DNA of 64,000 bases from the NCBI RefSeq assembly GCF_003934165.1, contig NZ_RKST01000006.1, positions 186,001 to 250,000 on the forward strand. The letters are read 5' to 3'. Both the position numbers and the translations under genes were made by a program. A model generated the notes under the pieces. It saw only the letters and a list, made by a program, of their open reading frames with translations, did no database searches and was not told the DNA's origin. The first letter of the stretch is position 1. The number at the start of each line of letters is the position of its first letter. Positions 55,823 through 64,000 of the stretch are shown here, piece after piece. The stretch is from Borborobacter arsenicus. GTDB lineage: Bacteria > Pseudomonadota > Alphaproteobacteria > Rhizobiales > Rhizobiaceae.

Positions 55823-56809
55823 ATGTTCCGCTGGGGTGTTCTGTCAACGGCTAAGATCGCGCGCGAGCAGGTGCTGCCGGCGATAGCCGACGCCGAAAAC
55901 GGGGTCGTTGCCGCAATCGCCAGCCGCGATCCTGGCAAGGCACACGCGCTGGCCGACCGCTTCGGCGCTCCCCACGCCTTCGGTTCCTACGAAGCCCTGC
56001 TGGAGTCCGACGAGGTCGACGGCGTCTACATTCCGCTGCCGACCTCGCAGCATGTGGAATGGGCCGCCAAGGCAGCCAAGGCCGGCAAGCATGTGCTGGT
56101 CGAAAAGCCGCTGGCACTCGACGCCAGCGACATCGAGCCGCTGATCGAGGTCCGCGAGCACAAGCGCGTGCTGATCAGCGAAGCCTTCATGGTGTTCTAC
56201 CATCCGCAATGGGCGAAGGTTCGCGAACTGATCGGCGAGGGCGCCATCGGAAGGCTGCGTCACGTTCAGGGCGCCTTCGCCTATTTCAACACCGATCCCA
56301 ACAATATGCGCAACCAGCTTGCTCTGGGCGGCGGCGCGCTGCCCGACATCGGCGTCTATCCGATCGTGGTGACGCGCATGGTGACGGGCAAGGAGCCGCT
56401 ACGGGTCCAGGCGACGGTGGAGCGTGACCCGAAGTTCGGCACCGACATCTATTCGAGCGCCAAGGTCGATTTCGGTGGCTTCGACCTCGGCTTCTACTGC
56501 TCGACCCAGATGGCGCTGCGCCAATTCATGGTGTTTCACGGCGAAACCGGCTTCATCGAGGTCCATGCACCATTCAATGCCGGCGACTATGACCACCACC
56601 GGATCGAGCTTCACAACCAGAACCACGCGCAGGCGACGGTTTTTCGTTTTTCGGGCGCACGCCAATACCGGCTGCAGGTCGAGGCCTTCGCGCGGGCGGC
56701 ACTTGGCGGCGCGGACGCCGTCTTCTCGCTGGAAAATTCCGTTCTGAACCAGAAGGTCATAGACGCGATCTTCCGCGCCGGAATGCATGACGGCTGGGAA
56801 CAGGTCTAG
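55823..56809 (+). CDS. Gfo/Idh/MocA family oxidoreductase
   Basis: A 328-residue NAD(P)-dependent sugar or polyol dehydrogenase-like protein. The Rossmann half begins [19 protein letters not shown], and the diagnostic [14 protein letters not shown] is near residue 95. The C-terminal sheet includes [23 protein letters not shown] with the catalytic-region D...Y/H. It belongs to the dihydrodiol dehydrogenase-like subgroup, but the substrate is not predictable. GAGGAGCC lies just upstream of the ATG. No operon partner is visible. Confidence 0.88.
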   Translation: MFRWGVLSTAKIAREQVLPAIADAENGVVAAIASRDPGKAHALADRFGAPHAFGSYEALLESDEVDGVYIPLPTSQHVEWAAKAAKAGKHVLVEKPLALDASDIEPLIEVREHKRVLISEAFMVFYHPQWAKVRELIGEGAIGRLRHVQGAFAYFNTDPNNMRNQLALGGGALPDIGVYPIVVTRMVTGKEPLRVQATVERDPKFGTDIYSSAKVDFGGFDLGFYCSTQMALRQFMVFHGETGFIEVHAPFNAGDYDHHRIELHNQNHAQATVFRFSGARQYRLQVEAFARAALGGADAVFSLENSVLNQKVIDAIFRAGMHDGWEQV

Positions 56810-56859
56810 CGCTGCCTGTCAATTGCCGCTGACCTTGCGGGCGCCGCGGTATCAGAGTG

Positions 56860-56891
56860 CTTGCGCCTTGTGACGGCTATTCTTATATACG
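56860..56891 (+). promoter_or_regulatory. RpoH (sigma-32) heat-shock promoter of dnaK
   Basis: CTTG at 56860-56863, an 18-base spacer, then CTTATATACG at 56882-56891. This fits the alphaproteobacterial RpoH consensus CTTG-N17/18-CYTATNTNNG at every specified position. It lies about 120 bases upstream of the dnaK ATG. Confidence 0.8.
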
Positions 56892-57009
56892 CCCGAGGAT
56901 CGCCGGGCTGCCGTGAAAACGGTCGAAGTCCGGTGAGTTTCTTGTGAACAGGGGCTGCCGCCGGAACGCCTACGGGGTCCTGGCAGCCTGCTTAGCGGAG
57001 AGTGAAGAT

Positions 57010-58929
<1,920 letters not shown>

Positions 58930-58950
58930 TGCGCGCGGCTTGAGACAAAG

Positions 58951-58983
58951 AAAAGGCCTGGCACCTTTGCTGGGCCCTTTTTG
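58951..58983 (+). terminator. Partial terminator between dnaK and dnaJ
   Basis: GGCCTGGC and GCTGGGCC pair (eight pairs with two G-U) around ACCTTT, followed by CTTTTTG. Such a leaky terminator would lower dnaJ relative to dnaK. Confidence 0.6.
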
Positions 58984-59119
58984 TGATGGGATGGAATATA
59001 GAAGGCGAGATGGCGTGTCTCTGGTATCGGCCGGCTCGACTTACTAAATCAGATACCGATACGAAGGTGGCGGACGAAACGATGCGTCAAGACATTTCTC
59101 GTTCGGTTCGTGGGACAAG

Positions 59120-60247
59120 ATGAAAGCAGATTTCTACGAAACGCTGGGCGTCCACAAGGGCGCGGATGAAAAGGAACTGAAAAGCGCCTTTCGCAAGCTT
59201 GCCATGCAGTTCCATCCCGACCGCAACCCCGGCGATCATGCCTGCGAGCACAAGTTCAAGGAAATCAACGAAGCCTATGAGACGCTGAAGGACCCGCAGA
59301 AGCGGGCGGCCTATGATCGCTTCGGCCACGCCGCCTTTGAAAATGGCGGCATGAATGGCGGCGGCCATGGATTTGGCGGCGGCGGCTTCTCCGATATCTT
59401 CGAGGACATTTTCGGCGAGATGATGGGCGGCCGCCAGCGGCGCTCGTCAGGTGGCCGTGAGCGCGGCGCCGACCTGCGCTACAATATGGAGATAACGCTG
59501 GAAGAGGCCTTTGCCGGCAAGACCGCGCAAATCCATGTCCCTGCCTCCATTTCCTGCACCGATTGCTCCGGTTCCGGCGCCAAGCCAGGCACCCAGCCGG
59601 TCACCTGCTCCATGTGTTCCGGCTCCGGCCGCGTCCGCGCCAGCCAGGGCTTCTTCTCCATCGAGCGGACCTGCCCGCAATGTCAGGGGCGCGGTCAGAC
59701 GATCAAGGACCCTTGCCCGAAATGCTCCGGCCAGGGCCGGGTCGTGGAAGAGCGTTCGCTGTCAGTCAATATTCCGGCCGGCATCGAGGACGGCACCCGA
59801 ATCAGGCTGGCCAATGAGGGCGAAGCAGGCTTGCGGGGCGGACCGCCCGGCGATCTTTATATCTTCCTGTCGGTCAAACCGCACGAATTCTTCCAGCGCG
59901 ACGGCGCCGATCTCTACTGCAAGGTGCCGATTTCCATGACGACGGCGGCGCTCGGCGGCTCTTTCGAGGTCGCGACGCTCGACGGCACCCAGACCCGCGT
60001 GAAGGTGCCCGAAGGCACGCAGAACGGCCGCCAGTTCCGCCTCAAGGGCAAGGGCATGCCGGTACTGCGCCAGCCCACGATCGGTGATCTTTATATCCAG
60101 ACCGCCGTGGAAACGCCGCAGAACCTGACCAAGCGCCAGCGCGAATTGCTCGAGGAATTCGAGCAGCTTTCCTCGCAGGACAACAGCCCGCAGTCGAGCG
60201 GATTTTTTGCCCGCATGAAGGACTTCTTCGAATCCTTCAGCGAGTAG
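59120..60247 (+). CDS. dnaJ: Chaperone DnaJ (Hsp40)
   Basis: The 375-residue co-chaperone that stimulates DnaK ATPase. The J domain has the HPD triad in [10 protein letters not shown] near residue 34, then a Gly/Phe-rich linker (residues 75-110). Four CxxCxGxG zinc repeats follow: [24 protein letters not shown] and CPKCSGQG. The C-terminal substrate domain ends FFESFSE. It follows dnaK after 190 bases. Confidence 0.97.
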   Translation: MKADFYETLGVHKGADEKELKSAFRKLAMQFHPDRNPGDHACEHKFKEINEAYETLKDPQKRAAYDRFGHAAFENGGMNGGGHGFGGGGFSDIFEDIFGEMMGGRQRRSSGGRERGADLRYNMEITLEEAFAGKTAQIHVPASISCTDCSGSGAKPGTQPVTCSMCSGSGRVRASQGFFSIERTCPQCQGRGQTIKDPCPKCSGQGRVVEERSLSVNIPAGIEDGTRIRLANEGEAGLRGGPPGDLYIFLSVKPHEFFQRDGADLYCKVPISMTTAALGGSFEVATLDGTQTRVKVPEGTQNGRQFRLKGKGMPVLRQPTIGDLYIQTAVETPQNLTKRQRELLEEFEQLSSQDNSPQSSGFFARMKDFFESFSE

Positions 60248-60362
60248 CTCGCTCCAAAAGCCTGTTGATCTTTCGTAGCGCAAGCCCATGTTTTACCTTG
60301 CGTCATCGGCGGCACGGCGTATGTATTCGCCCGGGGGCGAGAGCGCAGGAGAGAAGACGTCA

Positions 60363-60971
60363 ATGGCACGTGGGTCCGGTTTGCGGAAGTCGCTCGCTAC
60401 GAAATTCGATGATGAACTGCGTTTCTTCAAGGGCTGGATGGACAAGCCCAAGGCAGTCGGTTCCATCATCCCGACCAGTTCGGTCACCGCGCGGCGCATG
60501 GCGTCCATCATTGATCTTGGCTCGAAGCTTCCGGTGCTTGAACTGGGGCCTGGAACCGGTGTCGTCACCCGAGCGATCCTGAAGCGGGGCGTGAAGCCGC
60601 AGGACATCTATGCGGTCGAATATTCCTCCGAATTCGTCGATCACGTGCGCAAGAACTTTCCCGGCGTCAATGTCATCCAGGGCGATGCCTTCGACCTTGG
60701 CACGACGCTCGGCGAGAAGGCCGGGTTGACATTCGATTGCGCGATTTCGGCGGTCCCGCTGCTCAACTTCCCGATGATCCGGCGCGTGGCCTATGTCAAC
60801 GACCTGCTTGATCGCCTGCCGCCCGGCCGGCCGGTGATCCAGATCACCTATGGCCCGCTGTCGCCGGTTCCGGCGCGGCATGGCGAGTACACGGTCGAGC
60901 ATTTCGATTTCGTCATCCGCAACATTCCTCCGGCACAGCTCTGGCTCTACCGCCGCGTCGGCCACAGTTGA
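60363..60971 (+). CDS. pmtA: Phospholipid N-methyltransferase PmtA (rhizobial type)
   Basis: A 202-residue SAM-dependent methyltransferase of the rhizobial PmtA type, which methylates phosphatidylethanolamine to phosphatidylcholine at the membrane. Characteristic segments are FDDELRFFKGWMDKPKAVGSIIPTSSVTARRMA, the SAM motif VLELGPGTGVVTRAI near residue 60, and SAVPLLNFPM. HFDFVIRNIPPAQLWLYRR closes the protein. The ATG at 60363 follows AGGAG at about 60347; a longer frame from 60288 is less likely. Confidence 0.9.
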   Translation: MARGSGLRKSLATKFDDELRFFKGWMDKPKAVGSIIPTSSVTARRMASIIDLGSKLPVLELGPGTGVVTRAILKRGVKPQDIYAVEYSSEFVDHVRKNFPGVNVIQGDAFDLGTTLGEKAGLTFDCAISAVPLLNFPMIRRVAYVNDLLDRLPPGRPVIQITYGPLSPVPARHGEYTVEHFDFVIRNIPPAQLWLYRRVGHS

Positions 60972-61038
60972 GCCCGCAGATCACGACATTTGCATCGGCG
61001 GCCCGTTCGCCTATACCCGGCGGACAGGAGGTGCATTC

Positions 61039-61629
61039 ATGACAGCCAGAATACTCGTCTTTGCCGGCTCGCTCCGCAACGGTGCCTTCAGCATCAGGAC
61101 GGCGGATGCAGCCACAAGAGAACTCGCGCTGCAGGGCGCCGAGGTGACCCGGATATCGCTCGGCGACTACCCACTGCCGATCATGGACGAGAATCTCGAA
61201 AAGGAGCACGGCGTTCCTGAGAACGCAGTGAAACTCGGTCGGCAGATCGCCGCCCATGACGGCTTCCTGATTGCGAGCCCCGAATATAATTCCTCGATCC
61301 CACCGCTGCTCAAGAACGCGCTCGACTGGGTAAGCCGGGTGCGCAAGGACAATGGCCGCCCCTTCAAGCCCTATGCCGGCAAGGTCGCCGCATTGTGCTC
61401 ATCCTCCGACGGCAATTTTGGCGGCCTACGCGGGCTCTATCATCTTCGTTCGGTGTTGATGAACTGCCAGGTCGAGATCATCACGCCGCAATGTTCGGTT
61501 GCGCGCGCAAGCGAAGCATTCGATGAAAACGGCGATTTCCGCGAAGAACGGCTGCGCCATTCCATGGAAAATGTGGTCAGAACGCTGATCGAACGCGCCC
61601 TCATGCTTTCGGCAAGGAAAGACCCATGA
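61039..61629 (+). CDS. NADPH-dependent FMN reductase family protein
   Basis: A 196-residue flavodoxin-like reductase. Signature segments are [19 protein letters not shown] near the N-terminus (the FMN phosphate loop), [25 protein letters not shown] near residue 75, and [23 protein letters not shown]. Likely substrates are quinones or flavins; the exact role is unknown. AGGAGG is 9 bases before the ATG. It overlaps pyrF by four bases. Confidence 0.9.
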   Translation: MTARILVFAGSLRNGAFSIRTADAATRELALQGAEVTRISLGDYPLPIMDENLEKEHGVPENAVKLGRQIAAHDGFLIASPEYNSSIPPLLKNALDWVSRVRKDNGRPFKPYAGKVAALCSSSDGNFGGLRGLYHLRSVLMNCQVEIITPQCSVARASEAFDENGDFREERLRHSMENVVRTLIERALMLSARKDP

Positions 61630-62324
61630 CCCCAGCCACGCTGCGCGAACGCCTGATCGTCGGTCTTGATGTACCGACCCTGAAGGACGCCGAAACGGTG
61701 GTCCGCGATCTGGAAGGCGTCGTTACCTTCTACAAGATCGGCTACCAGCTCGCCTTTGCCGGCGGCCTCGACTTCGCCCGCGAACTTGCAAGCGGCGGCG
61801 CCCGGGTCTTTCTCGACATGAAGCTGCTCGACATCGACAACACCGTTGCCAAAGGTGTGGAAAATGTCGCGCGAATGGGTGTCTCGATGCTGACGCTGCA
61901 TGCCTACCCAAAGGCGATGCGGTCGGCAGTAGAGGCGGCAAGGGGCAGCGAATTGTGCCTGCTCGGCGTGACCGTCCTGACCTCCATGGATGAACAGGAC
62001 CTGATCGACGCCGGCTACCAGTACGATCCGCGCAGCCTGGTCCTGCGCCGCGCCGAACAGGCGCGGCAGGCCGGCATGGGCGGTATCGTCTGCTCGGCCG
62101 AGGAAGCCTCGGCTGTACGCACTGTTGTCGGGCCGGACCTCGCTGTTGTCACGCCAGGAATCCGCCTTGCCGGCGGCGAAAGCGGCGACCAGAAGCGGGT
62201 GACCACGCCCGCACAGGCGATTCGCAACGGCTCCAGCCACCTCGTCGTCAGTCGGCCGATCGTCGCATCTGTTGACAGGCGTGCCGCCGCACAAGCTATC
62301 CTTGCCGATATGGAGCAGGCTTGA
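61626..62324 (+). CDS. pyrF: Orotidine 5'-phosphate decarboxylase
   Basis: PyrF makes UMP from OMP, the last step of de novo pyrimidine synthesis. The 232-residue barrel has [11 protein letters not shown], the catalytic DxKxxD motif in [13 protein letters not shown] near residue 62, [12 protein letters not shown], and [24 protein letters not shown] near residue 180. It starts within the last bases of the FMN reductase gene (ATGA overlap). Confidence 0.96.
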   Translation: MTPATLRERLIVGLDVPTLKDAETVVRDLEGVVTFYKIGYQLAFAGGLDFARELASGGARVFLDMKLLDIDNTVAKGVENVARMGVSMLTLHAYPKAMRSAVEAARGSELCLLGVTVLTSMDEQDLIDAGYQYDPRSLVLRRAEQARQAGMGGIVCSAEEASAVRTVVGPDLAVVTPGIRLAGGESGDQKRVTTPAQAIRNGSSHLVVSRPIVASVDRRAAAQAILADMEQA

Positions 62325-62361
62325 ACTGCCATCGGACAAGAGAAACCAAAGGAGATCAGGA

Positions 62362-62649
62362 ATGGCCAAGGGATATTGGATTGCTCGCGTCGATGTGCGC
62401 GATCCTGAAGGGTACAAGGACTACGTCGCCACTGCGAAGCCGGCATTCGAGCGCTTCGGCGCCAGGTTTCTGGCACGCGGCGGCGCCCATGAACTGGTCG
62501 AAGGCCCCGGCCGCGCCCGCAATGTGGTGATCGAGTTCGAATCCATGGCAGCAGCACGCGACTGCTACAATTCTCCCGAATATCAGGCCGCGAAACTGAT
62601 CCGCCAGAAATTCGCCGATGGCGAGATCGTGCTGGTCGAGGGTTCCTGA
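62362..62649 (+). CDS. DUF1330 domain-containing protein
   Basis: A 95-residue dimeric alpha-beta barrel family protein (MAKGYWIARVDVRDPEGYKDYV, FLARGGAHELVEGPGRARNVVIEF and AARDCYNSPEYQAAKLIRQ). DUF1330 proteins resemble small antibiotic-biosynthesis monooxygenases, but their function is unknown. GGAG lies upstream. It follows pyrF after 37 bases and may be co-transcribed. Confidence 0.92.
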   Translation: MAKGYWIARVDVRDPEGYKDYVATAKPAFERFGARFLARGGAHELVEGPGRARNVVIEFESMAAARDCYNSPEYQAAKLIRQKFADGEIVLVEGS

Positions 62650-62837
62650 TTTATTCATTCCGCGGTAGCGGTACAGCATTGGCGGCAACGTCCGCTGCTC
62701 CAGAGTAATGACTTGCGAGAAAATCTTCTGCAGGAACAAAGGGTTGCTGCGTTGCAGCGTCGTCTTTCCGGACCTGCACCATAGCTGGCGTCATATTTTT
62801 GGAACGGTTTTTCAACGCTTTGGACCAAAGTATGAGC

Positions 62838-62880
62838 CTGCATTACGCAGTGTGATGCATTGCACCGCAGCAAAACTGCG
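62838..62880. promoter_or_regulatory. TGC/GCA palindromes upstream of phaZ, candidate PhaR sites
   Basis: CTGC-ATTAC-GCAG (62838-62850), TGCATTGCA (62856-62864) and CGCAG-CAAAA-CTGCG (62866-62880) lie 67 to 109 bases before the phaZ ATG. PHA-cycle regulators of the PhaR type bind TGC-rich DNA (CTGC-N3/4-GCAG). The five-base spacing here differs from that, so this is only a candidate. Confidence 0.4.
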
Positions 62881-62946
62881 TTAACTTCGCTTCCCTGGGC
62901 GGGAATGGAGACCGGCCTGATCTGAGTCGGCCGGAGAAATTGTCAA

Positions 62947-64000
62947 ATGTTCTACCAGCTTTATGAGATGAACCATGCAGCCCTTCAGCCGGCGCGCGCC
63001 TTCGCCGACGCGGTGAGGTTCTTCTATTCAAATCCGCTCAATCCATTTTCGCATACCCAATGGGGCCGCTCCATCGCCGCAACGGCAGAGCTCTTCGAGC
63101 GCACGACACGGCGTTACGGCAAGCCCAGCTTCGACCTGCCGCACACCGCCATCGACGGAAAGACCGTTCCGGTCGCGGAGAAGACAGTCTGGTCGCGACC
63201 TTTCTGCAACCTCCTGCATTTCGAGCGGGCCTTGCCCGCGGCGCGTCGGCCGGACCCCAAGCTTTTGATCGTCGCGCCGATGTCGGGCCACTATGCCACG
63301 CTGCTGCGCGGTACGGTCGAAGCGATGATGCCGCATGCCGACGTCTATATCACCGACTGGGTAGATGCCCGGATGGTGCCGGTTTCGGAAGGCAGGTTCG
63401 ATCTCGACGACTATATCGATTATGTCATCGGCATGCTGCATGCACTCGGCCCGGATACGCATGTGATGGCGGTCTGCCAGCCATCGGTGCCCGTACTCGC
63501 GGCGGCGGCGATCATGGAGGCGCGCGGCGATCGGTTTGCGCCCTCGACCATGACGCTGATGGGCGGCCCCATCGACACGCGCCGCAATCCGACTGCGGTC
63601 AATGTCCTGGCAGAGGAAAAGGGCCTCGACTGGTTCCGCGACAATGTCGTCATGCCGGCGCCATGGCCGACGCCGGGCTTTGGCCGCAGCGTCTATCCGG
63701 GCTTCCTGCAATTGTCCGGCTTCATGAGCATGAACCTTGACCGCCACATCATCGCCCACAAGGATTTCTTCATGCATCTGGTGCGCCACGATGGCGACGG
63801 CGCCGAAAAACACCGGGACTTCTATGACGAGTATCTGGCGGTGATGGATCTGACCGCAGAATTCTATCTGCAGACGGTGGATACGGTTTTCATCCGTCAT
63901 TCGCTTCCGAAGGGCGAAATGACCCATCGTGGCGCGGCCGTCGATCCGGCAGCCATCCGCAACGTCGCACTGCTGACCGTCGAAGGCGAAAACGACGATA
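62947..64000 (+). CDS. phaZ: Intracellular polyhydroxyalkanoate depolymerase (3' end outside window)
   Basis: The first 351 residues of an intracellular PHB depolymerase (family length about 420). It begins MFYQLYEMNHAALQPARAFADA and NPLNPFSHTQWGRSIAAT, typical of the alphaproteobacterial PhaZ. The nucleophile region is VMAVCQPSVPVLAA with Ser180, i.e. C-x-x-S in place of the usual GxSxG lipase box. APMSGHYATLLRGTVE precedes it. The likely role is release of hydroxybutyrate from storage granules. The open frame runs to the window edge without a stop. Confidence 0.92.
   Translation, partial: MFYQLYEMNHAALQPARAFADAVRFFYSNPLNPFSHTQWGRSIAATAELFERTTRRYGKPSFDLPHTAIDGKTVPVAEKTVWSRPFCNLLHFERALPAARRPDPKLLIVAPMSGHYATLLRGTVEAMMPHADVYITDWVDARMVPVSEGRFDLDDYIDYVIGMLHALGPDTHVMAVCQPSVPVLAAAAIMEARGDRFAPSTMTLMGGPIDTRRNPTAVNVLAEEKGLDWFRDNVVMPAPWPTPGFGRSVYPGFLQLSGFMSMNLDRHIIAHKDFFMHLVRHDGDGAEKHRDFYDEYLAVMDLTAEFYLQTVDTVFIRHSLPKGEMTHRGAAVDPAAIRNVALLTVEGENDD

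Overview
The window is a GC-rich stretch of alphaproteobacterial chromosome. Several gene neighbourhoods point to the Rhizobiales, and probably to the Mesorhizobium/Phyllobacteriaceae group: trpF-trpB-trpA-accD-folC, ubiE-ubiB-coaBC, infC...rpmI-rplT-(kinase-like)-pheS-pheT, dnaK-dnaJ-pmtA, mmcB, small DUF982 and DUF2852 proteins, and rhizobial palindromic intergenic repeats. The genus is inferred from remembered gene order and repeat style, not from a search. The window holds about 70 protein genes and one tRNA. I saw no insertion sequence, prophage, CRISPR array or rRNA. It is mostly housekeeping and catabolic backbone, cut at the left edge inside uppP and at the right edge inside a PHB depolymerase gene.

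Layout. 1-6.5 kb: uppP, a GST, queG with an epimerase-like gene, the murein endopeptidase mepA, glucokinase and an L,D-transpeptidase lipoprotein. 6.7-12.7 kb: mmcB, small hypothetical genes, a rhizobial repeat, a DUF442-VTT fusion membrane protein, a PAS-HWE histidine kinase, tRNA-Ser(GGA) and msrA. 12.9-23.5 kb: a nucleoside uptake and salvage locus with a BMP-family binding protein, ABC ATPase and two permeases, cdd, purine nucleoside phosphorylase, deoA, upp and add. An anti-sigma-like gene, slyX and an aspartic protease gene are interleaved on the other strand. 23.6-27.5 kb: ubiE, ubiB, the scar of a deleted vapBC toxin-antitoxin module, and coaBC. 27.7-31.8 kb: a GlsB/YeaQ stress membrane protein, pcaF and a CIO-type bd oxidase operon (cydA-cydB-DUF2474). 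32-40.3 kb: a complete five-step histidine utilisation cluster, with hutI-hutH-hutG-hutU-hutD on the minus strand diverging from hutF-hutC around a palindromic HutC-type operator. 40.3-45.5 kb: trpF-trpB-trpA-accD-folC. 45.6-49 kb: a YgjP-type metallopeptidase, DUF2852, and an alpha/beta hydrolase with benE. 49.1-55.7 kb: translation genes infC (ATT start), rpmI, rplT, a kinase-like gene, pheS and pheT. 55.8-64 kb: a Gfo/Idh oxidoreductase, dnaK-dnaJ behind a consensus-like RpoH promoter, pmtA, an FMN reductase with pyrF, a DUF1330 protein and phaZ.

How the genes work together. The BMP transporter probably brings in nucleosides. Cytidine and adenosine deaminases plus the two phosphorylases release free bases and pentose phosphate, and upp recaptures uracil. 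The hut locus degrades histidine to glutamate, formate and two ammonia through formylglutamate (HutF then HutG). It is predicted to be controlled by HutC through the operator between hutI and hutF.

No clear undescribed multi-gene system is present. The most interesting signals are: the vapBC deletion scar abutting coaBC; the BUD32-like pseudo-kinase gene between a terminator and pheST; the DUF442-VTT fusion whose stop codon lies inside a repeat; the 11-C tract at the ribosome binding site of an orphan anti-sigma-like gene; a cysteine-free AccD; the ATT start of infC; and several promoter or operator candidates.
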